Counted from the stretch's first letter, positions 9,023 through 19,167 are shown. The stretch is DNA of 64,000 bases from Cognaticolwellia sediminilitoris (GCA_002104535.1 NBOG01000002.1:318240-382239), one strand, 5' to 3'. Notes: generated by a model from the sequence alone, not told the origin. Numbers and translations are program-made.

Positions 9023-12000
9023 TTGTTAGCTTGGTTATCTATTGACACGTGGTTGATCACCATTCTCTCTATTGGTTATCTTTGTTTGCTATTTTTAGTC
9101 GCTTACAAAGGACAAAATCAATCGCCTGAACAGTGGCGCTGTAAGCCTTGGGTATATAGCTTATCGTTAGCGGTTAGTTGTACGTCTTGGGCCTTTTATG
9201 GCACAGTTGGACAAGCAGCAACAACAGGGGCTTGGCTCGCGCCCATCTATATTGGTTCAATGCTTTGTTTAGTACTTGCATGGCCAATGTTGTTGAAAAT
9301 GTTAAACATTATTAAACGACAAAACTTAACCTCAATCGCTGACTTTATTGCTTTTCGTTATGACCGTTCGCCTAAAATAGCTATCACAGTGGCGCTGATC
9401 GCATTAGTCGGTACCGTGCCATATATCGCCTTACAATTACGCGCAATCAGTACCAGTTTTGATTTACTTACTGGCACTTTTCAATCAGGTATTAGCACCG
9501 CATTTGTTGTTACGATTGTATTAATAGTTTTTAGTATTTTATTTGGTACACGCCAAATTGCTGCCAGTAAGCAAAACCAAGGTTTAGTTTTAGCGATAGC
9601 CTTTAGCTCAGTAGTTAAACTATTAGCGTTAACTACCGTGGGTATTTTTGCGACATTTTTTGTTTTTGACGGTTTTGCTGATTTAGCCGCACAACAGGAA
9701 AGTCGTGCTTTATTTACTGAACATAATTCTGTTTACTTAGCGGTAGCGCAAGCTATTTTAGGCGCAATAACAATATTCGTTTTACCACAGCAATTTCATA
9801 TGATGATGATTGAGAATCACCATCCTGAAGAATTAAGAACAGCGCGTTGGTTATTTCCACTTTATTTTATTCTGATTAATATATTTGTATTACCAATTGC
9901 TATTGCGGGCTTGATCACTTTCCCTGGCGGCAGTGTTGACGCTGACACTTATGTGCTGACATTACCGCTGTTTTTTAATCAGGCTTGGTTAGGCATCATT
10001 GTTTATATCGGCGGTTTGGCAGCGGCTACCAGTATGGTGATTGTCTCAGCTATTGTTTTAAGCACGATGATCTCAACCGAGGTGATAACACCACTTACCT
10101 TAAAGCTGAAACTTTTCAACAAAAACGCTTCACCGCAGTTCTCTGGTTTACTGTTAAAGCAACGTCGGCTAGCTATCGCCGCTATTTTGCTTTTCGCCTT
10201 TGCTTTTGAGCGCAGTATTAATCAACAAAGTCATTTAGCCAGCATAGGCTTACTTTCATTTGTTTTATTGTCGCAGTTTGCGCCTGCAATTATTGGCGCA
10301 CTATATTGGCGTAAAGCTAATGGTAAAGGGGCATTAACCGGTTTAATTATAGGTAGTTTAGCTTGGTTTTATACTTTGCTTTTACCTATTATCGCGCCTA
10401 ATTTAGCTTGGGTGCAACATGGCTTACTCGGCCTTGAATGGCTAAAACCGACAGCAATGTTTGGCGTCGACTTTTTAGATGTCACTAGTCACGGTGTATT
10501 TTATAGTTTGATCAGTAACATTGTTTGCTTTGTCGTGGTTTCATTATTAACTCATCGTAGTGTCGGTGAAAAACTACAAGCAGAGATTTTTATTAGTAAA
10601 AGCCAAAGTAGGTATGAGCGCAATCTTAGTAGCGAAGATCTTTACAGCTTATTAATGAGGTTTATCAATAAAGACGCAGCAGATACATTTATGCATATTG
10701 CCAAGTCCAATCAAGTAAACCCTGCTGCAGAGCAAGTAAACTTGGTGGAATATACTCGTTTACAGCTGTCAGGTGTTTTAGGTTCAGCTTCTACGCGCAT
10801 GGTAATGAAAGCGGCTTCAACGTCTGAAAAAATGCCACTTGAAGACGTGGTGAGTATTGTTGATGAAGCAAACCAAATGTTTCGCTTCAACCGAGAATTA
10901 CTGCAATCGGGCGTTGAAAATATTGAGCAAGGTATCAGCGTAGTTGATGCCGATATGCGACTGGTCGCTTGGAATCAACGCTATATCCAGTTATTGGATT
11001 ATCCTGATGGCTTTGTGCAAGCAGGTTTGCCGATTGAAACCTTGTTAAAACATAATATCGCGCGCGGTATTATTGCCGGTAACTATGATGTTGAGCAAAT
11101 GATCGCGAAACGAATCGCTCATATGAGAAACGGCGATAGTCATCATTTTCAAAGGATAATGCCCAATGGCATTGTCTTGGAAATTCGAGGACAGTCGATG
11201 CCCGGGGGCGGTTTTGTCAGTACATTCTCAGATATAACCGCGCATATAAAAGCGGAAAAAGCCTTACAAAAAGCCAATGAAAATCTTGAGAAACGAGTTG
11301 AAAGCCGGACCCAACAATTAGAAACAGCCAAAGCTGAAGCTGAGGCTGCTAACAGTAGTAAAAGTCGGTTCTTAGCCGCAGCAAGCCACGATTTGATGCA
11401 ACCGTTTAATGCCTTATCACTATTCACCTCAATGTTAAAAAATAAGGTTGAAGGTGAAGAGTTAACCGCGCTGGCGCAGCATATCGATGACTCGTTAAAT
11501 GTTGTAGAAGCCTTGTTGTCAGATTTAGTAGAAATTTCTCGCTTAGATAGCAGTTCGGAAAAAATAGAAAAAAGCCATTTTGCTCTTGATGACTTATTAA
11601 GCCCGCTAAAAAATGAGTTTGTAGCCCTGGCAGAGCAGGCTAATATTCATTTTTCTTATCAATTAAGTCAATGTGTTGTGCATTCAGATAAACGTATGCT
11701 CAGACGGATAATACAGAACTTTTTATCGAACGCAGTGCATTATTGTAATGACAAACAAGGTGTAAAAGCAGGTATTGAAAATCGTATTTTATTAGGCATA
11801 CGGCGCAGTAAAAGCATGATCCGTGTTGAAGTTTGGGATAATGGTCCTGGAATAGCAGCTGCTCAACAAGAAGCTATTTTTCGTGAATTTGAGCGTTTAG
11901 AGCAAAACCGTGAAATTCCAGGATTAGGGCTAGGGTTAGCTATTTCAGAGCGAATAGCTAATTTACTTGGTTTGTCGATTACGGTTAAATCAACACTTGG

Positions 12001-12517
12001 TAAAGGTACGTGTTTTAGTATAGAAATTCCACGGGTAAGTGCAAAAGACATTGCATTAGCGAGTAAAGCAGAAGGGGCTAAAGCACTTAATAATGTTTTA
12101 AATAATAAGACAGATAATGCCAAAGAAACATCGCGGGATAAACCGTTTAATAAGGTTGTGGTGTTATTAATCGATAATGACGAGCTACTATTAACAGCCT
12201 TGAGTTCACAGTTAATTGAGTGGGGATGTCATGTCTTAACCGCACATGATCAAGCAACTTGCCAACAAAAATTAGATAATGGCGATATCGTACCAAATAT
12301 TATTATCGCTGATTACCACTTAGATAATGACCAAAATGGTGTCGATTTAGTACAAGCTCTGATGAAATCACAAGGCTGGCAACATCCTGCCATTATATGC
12401 TCTGCGGATCCGTCTGAAACTGTACGTCAACATACCAGTGACGCCGAATTCTTATTTTTGCGTAAACCTGTTAAATCCTTGGCGTTAAAGCGCATGATTA
12501 AACAGCTGCTTAGCTAA
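9023..12517 (+). CDS. hybrid sensor histidine kinase with SSS transporter domain (CrbS-like)
   Basis: 1164 residues. The first ~510 form a sodium:solute symporter-like module with about 13 membrane segments. A PAS domain follows (about 625-745), then a coiled coil, a HisKA domain with phospho-His789 (ASHDLMQPF), an ATPase domain (N box NFLSNAVHY, G boxes DNGPGI and GLGLGLA), and a C-terminal receiver with Asp1097. This is the layout of CrbS/CbrA-type kinases, which control acetate or amino-acid use with a LuxR-type partner. No partner regulator gene is adjacent. The start is TTG at 9023 with AAGGA upstream; the next in-frame Met lies inside the membrane domain. Confidence 0.88.
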   Translation: MLAWLSIDTWLITILSIGYLCLLFLVAYKGQNQSPEQWRCKPWVYSLSLAVSCTSWAFYGTVGQAATTGAWLAPIYIGSMLCLVLAWPMLLKMLNIIKRQNLTSIADFIAFRYDRSPKIAITVALIALVGTVPYIALQLRAISTSFDLLTGTFQSGISTAFVVTIVLIVFSILFGTRQIAASKQNQGLVLAIAFSSVVKLLALTTVGIFATFFVFDGFADLAAQQESRALFTEHNSVYLAVAQAILGAITIFVLPQQFHMMMIENHHPEELRTARWLFPLYFILINIFVLPIAIAGLITFPGGSVDADTYVLTLPLFFNQAWLGIIVYIGGLAAATSMVIVSAIVLSTMISTEVITPLTLKLKLFNKNASPQFSGLLLKQRRLAIAAILLFAFAFERSINQQSHLASIGLLSFVLLSQFAPAIIGALYWRKANGKGALTGLIIGSLAWFYTLLLPIIAPNLAWVQHGLLGLEWLKPTAMFGVDFLDVTSHGVFYSLISNIVCFVVVSLLTHRSVGEKLQAEIFISKSQSRYERNLSSEDLYSLLMRFINKDAADTFMHIAKSNQVNPAAEQVNLVEYTRLQLSGVLGSASTRMVMKAASTSEKMPLEDVVSIVDEANQMFRFNRELLQSGVENIEQGISVVDADMRLVAWNQRYIQLLDYPDGFVQAGLPIETLLKHNIARGIIAGNYDVEQMIAKRIAHMRNGDSHHFQRIMPNGIVLEIRGQSMPGGGFVSTFSDITAHIKAEKALQKANENLEKRVESRTQQLETAKAEAEAANSSKSRFLAAASHDLMQPFNALSLFTSMLKNKVEGEELTALAQHIDDSLNVVEALLSDLVEISRLDSSSEKIEKSHFALDDLLSPLKNEFVALAEQANIHFSYQLSQCVVHSDKRMLRRIIQNFLSNAVHYCNDKQGVKAGIENRILLGIRRSKSMIRVEVWDNGPGIAAAQQEAIFREFERLEQNREIPGLGLGLAISERIANLLGLSITVKSTLGKGTCFSIEIPRVSAKDIALASKAEGAKALNNVLNNKTDNAKETSRDKPFNKVVVLLIDNDELLLTALSSQLIEWGCHVLTAHDQATCQQKLDNGDIVPNIIIADYHLDNDQNGVDLVQALMKSQGWQHPAIICSADPSETVRQHTSDAEFLFLRKPVKSLALKRMIKQLLS

Positions 12518-12963
12518 GTTATTCAAAAGAATAATGATCCTCTCCCGTTTTAGTGGTCAACTATACTTAGGTGCATACTAAAATAACGCTAGGGTGACTA
12601 ACCCAACTTCTCAGTTTATGCCAACCAGATGAATGCTGATTGCACACTGCTCATCTTTCTCGTTACACCCACATCTATTATTAAGATACTTGACTTAGTT
12701 TTATAACTGACATTTTCAACGAGTTATTGCTAACTCTGAATACTTCTCTAAACCACATGCATACTTGCTCATTTACCGAGTAAATCAACTCGCGCAAGGC
12801 GCTTATTTCATTTTAAACAACATATGTTGCCTCGCATTACACGGGATATTTCAGCTATTTCGATTGTTATTTAAACAAATATATAAAAATTTCCACTAAT
12901 GCTTTGTACTTGAAATAAGAGAATATAAGAAATAATTATTAATAAAAACCGGAACTTGAAGTG

Positions 12964-12989
12964 TTGGTAATGGCTGTAGTTATTACCAA
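12964..12989. promoter_or_regulatory. candidate GntR operator upstream of the TonB receptor gene
   Basis: The 629-base gap 12518-13146 has no convincing gene. It holds a perfect inverted repeat TTGGTAAT (12964-12971) / ATTACCAA (12982-12989) with a 10-base spacer, and another TTGGTAA at 13021. The same half-sites recur upstream of the DEH-reductase candidate and in the gntR/PL6 gap. UxuR/ExuR-type GntR regulators bind ATTGGTATACCAAT-like sites, so control by the local GntR protein is plausible but untested. Confidence 0.5.
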
Positions 12990-13146
12990 TTCTGGTTCTG
13001 GCATGTGGTTTCGCTGTGATTTGGTAACACATCTTTGTTGACGCTGGGTTATTAATTGGTTAGTTTATGGTGTCGTCAATATTAAAATAACAAGGCTGAC
13101 AAAAAGACTTTGAATAATTAGTAGACCTAAAACCAAGGTGGGGAAG

Positions 13147-16065
13147 ATGAAAAACGTAATTACTACAAATAAAACTAAACTTGCTACAACAGTGCAGCAA
13201 TTATTGATGGCGAAAAAAATCCGTAATAACTTATCTATTGCTTGTTTAGGCTTAGCATTGCCATTTGCGGCAGTTGCTGAAGAAACGATTGATACCAAGG
13301 ATATTGAAGTCATAGAAGTACGCGGCATGCTTGGAAGTATGAAAGCAGCGTCATTGCTCAAGCGCACTGATGGCCGCATTGTTGATGCGATTGTAGCCGA
13401 AGATATTGGTAAGTTGCCTGATAATAACATCGCCGAAGCCTTACAGCGTATTACCGGTGTTTCAATTAATACAGATTTCGGTGTTGGTGATAGTGTTTCT
13501 ATTCGTGGCTTACCTCAAAACCGCGTTGAACTTAATGGTCGCTCTACCATTGGAGATTCTCGTGATGGTATTAGTTTACAAGATTTTCCTTCAAGTTTTT
13601 TAAAAGCAGTTGAAGTAGTAAAGTCGCCTACGGCAGATATGATCGAAGGTGCTTTAGGTGGTACCGTAAGCCTTAAAACTGTTCGCCCTCTAGAACTAGA
13701 AGGCTTAACAGGTGCAATGTCACTCGATGGTGAATACGCCGATAAAACTGAAAACTTTGCTCCTATTTTTAGTGGTTCTGTTGGTAATAATTGGGACCTT
13801 GGTAGTGCCGGTACATTTGGTGCGCTAGCCATGCTTTCTTTCCAAGACCGTGAAATTCGTCAAGACGAATTTTTTAGCCGAGTTAAGCCTCAAGATGTTG
13901 ATGTTAATGGTATGTCTGCTAACACTGAAAGTGGTAATTTTATTGTTAGAGATCAACACACAATTGAGCAATATGTTGAAAACCGTAAACGTACCGCATT
14001 AAACTTATCACTGCAGTGGGCTCCTGAATCAGGGGACGGCATGGTATACCTAGATTTAAATGGCACCAAGCGCTCAGGTAAGCAAGAAGGTAACTCTATT
14101 ATTGCAGTAGGAGGCTCATTACAAACTGATGAAAATACCACGCAAGATGCTAACGGCCAGCTTAATAACTACACATTAACTAATGATTTTGCCATCCCTA
14201 AAACTTACAGTGACTTTCGTGATACCGATTCATTCTCTCATGCTCTTGGCGGGAACTGGAATGTTTCAGACGGAATAGTCGTTTCTGGCGAAGTAGCGAT
14301 TGCATCTTCAGAAAGTTTTAGACCTGACTCTGAATTTACATTACGACCAATTGAACAATCAACCGGTAATACCCATACTTATGATGGTATTTTCTCTCAA
14401 TCTGGCGAACGACTGCCAAGTATTATACATTCTGATCCTAATGCATTTACCAGCCCTGAAAATTTAGCTTTGCGAACTTTTAAGACTGAAGAAAAAATAA
14501 CAGAAAATGATGAGACAGCCGTGCGTTTAGACATCGTAATTGATGAACCTCTTGATTTAGATTGGGTGTCTTCATTAAAAGCGGGTGTTCGAGTAACCGA
14601 ACGTGAATATTCGTATAAGCAATATAAAGCAGAAATTAAAGACATTTACAAAAACGCTTATAACGATTCAGATGGTTCTTTAGCAACATTATGGATTGAT
14701 GACTACAATGCTGCATTCCCTAATGCTTTTACTACACTCAGTCATGCTAATTCATTCGATCAATTAGGGCTTTCAGGCCAAAATGATTTACTCGCTTTTG
14801 CTAACTTTAATGGCTTATCAAACCCTGCGAATGCTTATGCGCAACTTCAACAGTTACTTGCTGGGACAAATTTAGCAACAACGGGCAGTTTAGCGGATAA
14901 TCTTGAAGAAAATGAAGGCGCTTTTCGCGATATTACTGAAGATACTATGGCTTTATATGTATCTGCTCACTTAGATTTTGATGATATAACTGCAATCGTT
15001 GGTGGTCGCTATATCAAAACAGATCTTGAATCAGCAATTCTTCGTGATGGTGAAAGAGTCAATGGTACTAATGATTATAGTGACTTTTTACCGAGCTTAA
15101 ATGTTACGTATAACGCTGATGAGAATACCGTTGTACGTTTCGCTGCTGCCAAAGTTATGCGACGAGCTGATTTTGGTCAATTAAGTCCTGCTTTTGATAT
15201 TGATAATTCAATTGTAACTGCTGATCAAGGTTCTATTGACTTAGAACCATTTCGAGCTACGCAATATGATGTTTCTGTAGAACATTATTTTGGTGAAGGT
15301 AACATGGTTTCTTTTGCCGTATTTTACAAAGACGTTGAGTCTTTCCTAAGTACTGAGTCTACTTGTGTAGCTAACCCGGCGACAACAGGACAAAACGTTA
15401 CTGAATGGGAAAACGTTTGTCAGCTGAACACTGCAGGTGTAAATAATAGTGACTTAGTTTTTTCAAATGCGGCTGACTTTGCCAATAATGATGCTGGCGA
15501 AGCTTATGTTGCAGGGTTGCGTGACGCCGGTCTAACAGGTATTGATACTGAAAAAGATACTAACGGCGAAAATGGTAAAGTTAAAGGATTTGAAATTGGT
15601 TATCAACAATTTTTTGATTTCTTACCAGGTGCTTTTTCAGGCTTAGGTGTTAGTGCTAATTATACCTACGCAGATAGTGAACAGCCTAACGGTAACCCGT
15701 TATTAGATATTTCTAAAAACACTTATAACTTACAGGTGTTCTGGGAATATGAAGGCGTGTCTACTCGTTTAGCGTACAACTACCGAGATAGTTTCTTAGA
15801 TACAGAAGATGAGAAACGTGTTGAGTCTATTAATGATACTGGTGAGAGTGGTGTAGCTGATTCTGTTTATGGTAATAATTACCGTGATGACAGAGGACAG
15901 TTAGACTTCTCAGTAAGCTGGGATATTAATGAGCACTTTACTGTAGTTGGTAACGCAACTAACTTAACCGGTGAACCTTCAATTTATAAATCTCAGCTAG
16001 GCTCTAGCTGGAAATATACTGAAGCAGACCGTCGCTATACTATTGGTGTTCGCGCTAAGTTCTAA
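13147..16065 (+). CDS. TonB-dependent receptor, likely for alginate oligosaccharides
   Basis: 972 residues from ATG 13147, preceded by GGTGGGGA; a GTG nine bases earlier has no ribosome site. The signal peptide is long, with cleavage near AVAEE (about residues 40-44). A short stretch DIEVIEVRG resembles a TonB box, and a plug domain follows with KLPDNNIAEALQRITGVS. The C-terminus is a beta-barrel ending in aromatic Phe, as outer-membrane proteins do. It belongs to the large Xanthomonas/Caulobacter-type receptor family used by marine bacteria for glycans. The alginate substrate is inferred from the lyase, importer and regulator genes downstream. Confidence 0.85.
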   Translation: MKNVITTNKTKLATTVQQLLMAKKIRNNLSIACLGLALPFAAVAEETIDTKDIEVIEVRGMLGSMKAASLLKRTDGRIVDAIVAEDIGKLPDNNIAEALQRITGVSINTDFGVGDSVSIRGLPQNRVELNGRSTIGDSRDGISLQDFPSSFLKAVEVVKSPTADMIEGALGGTVSLKTVRPLELEGLTGAMSLDGEYADKTENFAPIFSGSVGNNWDLGSAGTFGALAMLSFQDREIRQDEFFSRVKPQDVDVNGMSANTESGNFIVRDQHTIEQYVENRKRTALNLSLQWAPESGDGMVYLDLNGTKRSGKQEGNSIIAVGGSLQTDENTTQDANGQLNNYTLTNDFAIPKTYSDFRDTDSFSHALGGNWNVSDGIVVSGEVAIASSESFRPDSEFTLRPIEQSTGNTHTYDGIFSQSGERLPSIIHSDPNAFTSPENLALRTFKTEEKITENDETAVRLDIVIDEPLDLDWVSSLKAGVRVTEREYSYKQYKAEIKDIYKNAYNDSDGSLATLWIDDYNAAFPNAFTTLSHANSFDQLGLSGQNDLLAFANFNGLSNPANAYAQLQQLLAGTNLATTGSLADNLEENEGAFRDITEDTMALYVSAHLDFDDITAIVGGRYIKTDLESAILRDGERVNGTNDYSDFLPSLNVTYNADENTVVRFAAAKVMRRADFGQLSPAFDIDNSIVTADQGSIDLEPFRATQYDVSVEHYFGEGNMVSFAVFYKDVESFLSTESTCVANPATTGQNVTEWENVCQLNTAGVNNSDLVFSNAADFANNDAGEAYVAGLRDAGLTGIDTEKDTNGENGKVKGFEIGYQQFFDFLPGAFSGLGVSANYTYADSEQPNGNPLLDISKNTYNLQVFWEYEGVSTRLAYNYRDSFLDTEDEKRVESINDTGESGVADSVYGNNYRDDRGQLDFSVSWDINEHFTVVGNATNLTGEPSIYKSQLGSSWKYTEADRRYTIGVRAKF

Positions 16066-16071
16066 AGGTTT

Positions 16072-16213
16072 TATGGCGATATAAACGCCATAGTCTATAG
16101 CTATTCAAGTACTTAGTGAGCTTTAAGTACTAGTGACTTGGCAGCGTAGACAATTATAATATTACGAGTAACGCGTTATTGAAGTTAAATTCAATAGCGC
16201 GTTTTTTATTTTT
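16072..16213 (+). terminator. terminators after the TonB receptor gene
   Basis: A small hairpin TATGGCG / CGCCATA (16072-16092) lies 6 bases past the stop. A stronger one follows: AACGCGTTATTGAA pairs with TTCAATAGCGCGTT around a 6-base loop (16170-16203), with one G-T pair, and runs into TTTATTTTT. The second is a good rho-independent terminator. Confidence 0.8.
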
Positions 16214-16430
16214 AAGGCTAAGTGATTTGCTCTGTAATAAATTAAGGTTTACCCAGCAATAAACTAATAGTGAAATGGCCGTTTTTTGTCTGGCTTTGGT
16301 CAGGCCGGTATATTCATCATTAGTCATTTAATTAGCCAGGTTACTCAAATACTCTTCGAATACTTTTAATGCTATGAGTTTAATTACATAGCTAGAAAGC
16401 AAAGGTATCAGTTTTTCAAATTCACTTGTT

Positions 16431-16622
16431 ATTACCAATATGCAAAAATTGGTTGACTGGTTCTGTGTTTCTGGTTAGTATCTAAAGGTCTTGTTGTTTG
16501 TAGCTTTAACTACGTAGCTTTTATTTTAAATGTATTAAATTATCAATTTAACTAGCGAATTTTCTCATTGATTTAAGTGTTTTACTTAACAGGTTACCTC
16601 AAGGTGTATTACCAAAGTAACC
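16431..16622. promoter_or_regulatory. TTACCAA-type half-sites upstream of the DEH-reductase candidate
   Basis: Past the receptor terminators, the stretch to 16891 has no gene. ATTACCAA occurs at 16431-16438, followed by AATTGGTTGACTGG. At 16592-16622, GGTTACC and GTAACC flank a second ATTACCAA (16608-16615). These match the half-sites near the other alginate genes. The binding protein is presumed to be the GntR regulator encoded at 18059. Confidence 0.42.
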
Positions 16623-16891
16623 ATTAGTTCTATTGTGATTTAAGATGTAATACTTCAACAACTCAAGACCTAAACTCGTTTAAACCGGTGATTTACAAAA
16701 CGAGTATAATTTTCAGGAAAATAATGAACAGGCTTCGCTTAGGCCAGTAATTAAACATAAGGGAGGCAGTGCAAGGCTCTCTAATTTTCTGTTTATAAAT
16801 AACTTTTATAGCTTTTATAAAGCGCTATTGAACGATGAGGTGAGTAATTCAACCTCAGATAAACATACAACAACATATTCAGGAGTTAGTT

Positions 16892-17770
16892 ATGACAAAA
16901 CCTACTATAGGTTTTATCGGCCTTGGTCTTATGGGCAGTAACATGGTTGAAAATTTACAAAATAAAGGCTTTGAGCCGATTGTAATGGACCTTAATAAAG
17001 ATGCAGTAGCTGCCGTTGTTGCTCGCGGCGCAACTGAAGCTAAATCAGCGGCTGATTTAGCGGCTGCAAGTGACATCATAATGCTTTGTTTAACTACTTC
17101 AACGATTGTAGAAAAAGTAGTTTATGGTGATGACGGTATTTTAGCTGGCATTAAAGCCGGCGCCGTATTAATCGATTTTGGCACATCTATTCCAGCTTCA
17201 ACACGTAAAATTGGTGCAGACCTTGCGAAGAAAGGTGCGGGTATGATCGATGCGCCGCTAGGTCGTACGCCAGCTCATGCAAAAGATGGTTTGTTAAATA
17301 TTATGGCATCAGGCGATGCTGAAACCTTCGAAAAGGTTAAACCGATCCTTGAGCTGCAAGGTGAGAACGTGTTTAATCTAGGCGCTTTAGGTGCAGGGCA
17401 TACCACCAAGTTAATTAATAACTTTATGGGCATGACAACGGTTGCCGCTATGTCGCAAGCTTTCGCTGTCGCTGATAAAGCCGGTGTTGATCGCCAACAA
17501 CTTTTTGATATTATGTCGACAGGTCCATCTAACTCGCCATTTATGGGCTTTTGTAAAAACTATGCCGTTGATGGCGTCAGTGATCTAGGCTTCTCGATAG
17601 CTAATGCGAATAAAGATTTAGGTTATTTTCTTGAAATGGTTAAAGATTTAGGTACACGTGCTGAGATTGCTGAAGGCACGTCAGCAAACCTACAAGCGGC
17701 AGTTGATGCTGGTATGGGGAATGGTAATGTACCTGAAATTTTTGATTACTTTCTTACGCTAGAAAAGTAA
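16892..17770 (+). CDS. NAD(P)H-dependent 3-hydroxyisobutyrate-dehydrogenase-family reductase, candidate DEH reductase
   Basis: 292 residues. A Rossmann fold opens with GFIGLGLMG (7-15). The catalytic Lys173 and Asn177 lie in GHTTKLINNFMG, the beta-hydroxyacid dehydrogenase signature. The substrate loop reads APLGRTPAHAKDG (121-133) instead of the common PVSGG form, so the substrate is probably not hydroxyisobutyrate. In alginate loci, members of this family reduce 4-deoxy-L-erythro-5-hexoseulose uronate (DEH) to 2-keto-3-deoxygluconate; that role is inferred from location. AGGAG precedes the ATG. It forms its own transcription unit, ending at a strong terminator. Confidence 0.78.
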   Translation: MTKPTIGFIGLGLMGSNMVENLQNKGFEPIVMDLNKDAVAAVVARGATEAKSAADLAAASDIIMLCLTTSTIVEKVVYGDDGILAGIKAGAVLIDFGTSIPASTRKIGADLAKKGAGMIDAPLGRTPAHAKDGLLNIMASGDAETFEKVKPILELQGENVFNLGALGAGHTTKLINNFMGMTTVAAMSQAFAVADKAGVDRQQLFDIMSTGPSNSPFMGFCKNYAVDGVSDLGFSIANANKDLGYFLEMVKDLGTRAEIAEGTSANLQAAVDAGMGNGNVPEIFDYFLTLEK

Positions 17771-17816
17771 TTGATTTAAAACTGTTCTAATCAAATTTTA
17801 AACTGTTTCAGAAAAT

Positions 17817-17852
17817 AAACCGCGATTGATATAAGCACATCAATCGCGGTTT
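17817..17852 (+). terminator. strong terminator after the DEH-reductase candidate
   Basis: A 14-bp perfect stem, AAACCGCGATTGAT with ATCAATCGCGGTTT, around an 8-base loop, followed by AATTGTTTTT. Confidence 0.88.
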
Positions 17853-18006
17853 AATTGTTTTTAAATAATAATAAATTCAGTTAGTTTCATTACACTTTAT
17901 TATCCCACTCCCTTTATTTACTTCTGTGTAGAATATTCTAATTTTCTTGCACAGTATTTATCACACTATAGGGTTATTGAGTTTTAGGGCAGGGGTTGAA
18001 AAAATC

Positions 18007-18031
18007 AAAAGCCTCAGTGAAAGAGGCTTTT
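18007..18031 (-). terminator. terminator after gntR
   Basis: AAAAGCCTC / GAGGCTTTT with a 7-base loop lies 28 bases beyond the gntR stop. On the minus strand it runs into TGATTTTTTC. The A/T arms would let it work in both directions between the convergent genes. Confidence 0.82.
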
Positions 18032-18058
18032 AATAGACAAGTTTATGTAAGGTAATGG

Positions 18059-18796
18059 TTAGATGTTTGCAGAATTCGGGATTGAATATAAGCCACGCTT
18101 TTCGCTATTTCTTTGCTTTATTTCTTCTAGTGCTCTTGTTTCAACAGCGTCGAATAAAGCGTTGATTAAACGATTAAAATGGCTATGCATTGCCAACCTA
18201 GCCTGAGTCGAATCACCTGATTTTAATGCCAGGTATATTTCTTTATGTTCGGCTAAAGTTTTAGAATTATCTTTACTACAAACGCTGTCATAGTCTTTAA
18301 TTATTTCAGGTGTTGACGAGCGTAATTTCCAAAGATTTTGTGCTGATAGCATCAATGCACTATTGCGAGTTGACTTAGCAATGATGTGATGGAACTCTTT
18401 GTCAGCTGCAGCTATAAAGTGACTATTTTCCATATCAACTAAAGTTTGATGTAAACGCGCTAACTCGTCTTCAGTAATAGTGGTTGCCGCAATTGCCGCA
18501 ATTTCACCTTCAATTAATGCGCGTGCTTGGGTAACCTCGAATGCATTAACCTTCTTTTGTGTACCAAGTTGGTCAGCATGTTTGAGCACATAAATACCAG
18601 AGCCTGTTTTTACTTCTATTTTCTCTCTAACTTCTAAAGCAATTATCGCTTCACGTATAGTCGGCCTGCTGACATTAAATGTTTCAGCTAGTTCTCTTTC
18701 TGGAGGCAGACGACTGCCAGCAGAGTAAGCGCCAGAGTCAATTAAGGCTTCAATTTTATCTACAATACTCCAAAACAGCCTACGGTTGCTGCTCAT
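18059..18796 (-). CDS. GntR-family transcriptional regulator, FadR subfamily
   Basis: 245 residues. The N-terminal winged helix-turn-helix has the signature LPPERELAETFNVSRPTIRE (about 31-50). The C-terminal ~160 residues form an all-helical FCD ligand domain. Its position, divergent from the PL6-PL17-kdgF-MFS operon and convergent with the reductase gene, makes it the probable regulator of alginate use, with KDG or DEH as candidate effector. AAGGAAG precedes the ATG. The 501-base gap upstream holds several TTGGTAT-type half-sites, so it probably also controls itself. Family assignment is firm; regulon and effector are inference. Confidence 0.85.
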   Translation of the reverse strand: MSSNRRLFWSIVDKIEALIDSGAYSAGSRLPPERELAETFNVSRPTIREAIIALEVREKIEVKTGSGIYVLKHADQLGTQKKVNAFEVTQARALIEGEIAAIAATTITEDELARLHQTLVDMENSHFIAAADKEFHHIIAKSTRNSALMLSAQNLWKLRSSTPEIIKDYDSVCSKDNSKTLAEHKEIYLALKSGDSTQARLAMHSHFNRLINALFDAVETRALEEIKQRNSEKRGLYSIPNSANI

Positions 18797-18836
18797 AATA
18801 CTTCCTTAACTAATAAACTGATGATTTAACAGATCT

Positions 18837-19167
18837 ATACCAATTAATTATCATATCGTTTTCTTTAACCCTTAGCAAAAGTAATAACATTCGTTAAGTT
18901 TGCTGTTTAACTTTGGTATAGCCACTTTTGGTGCTTTGGTATAAGTCAATATACTACAAATTTATCTTTGTTGTTACCAGTTTTGTTTTTTTATTTGTAT
19001 TGGTAATGTAATTTGGTTGACAATTGGTTGGTGAGTTGGTTAAATCAAATTAATCAAAGTAGAAAAATCGACTGAGTAAAAAGATAAAGCAGATGTCAGC
19101 TTCACCTTCAGATTTGATTAATTCTCTTTTTAGTTAATTGGTATTTAGATATGGAATCTAATACCAG
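18837..19167. promoter_or_regulatory. cluster of GntR-type half-sites between gntR and the lyase operon
   Basis: The divergent gap holds ATACCAA at 18837, CTTTGGTATA twice in direct repeat with 23-base period (18911 and 18934), GTTACCAG at 18973, TATTGGTAAT at 18998, and an inverted repeat TGGTATTTAGAT / ATCTAATACCA at 19139-19166 that is perfect except for one extra T. They resemble the TTGGTATACCAA site of uronate GntR regulators. This density supports an operator region for both gntR and the lyase operon. Confidence 0.55.

Noticed and set aside
11149-11427. Minus-strand ORF inside the CrbS-like gene
   Set aside because: It is a shadow of a strongly supported sense gene and has no family features.
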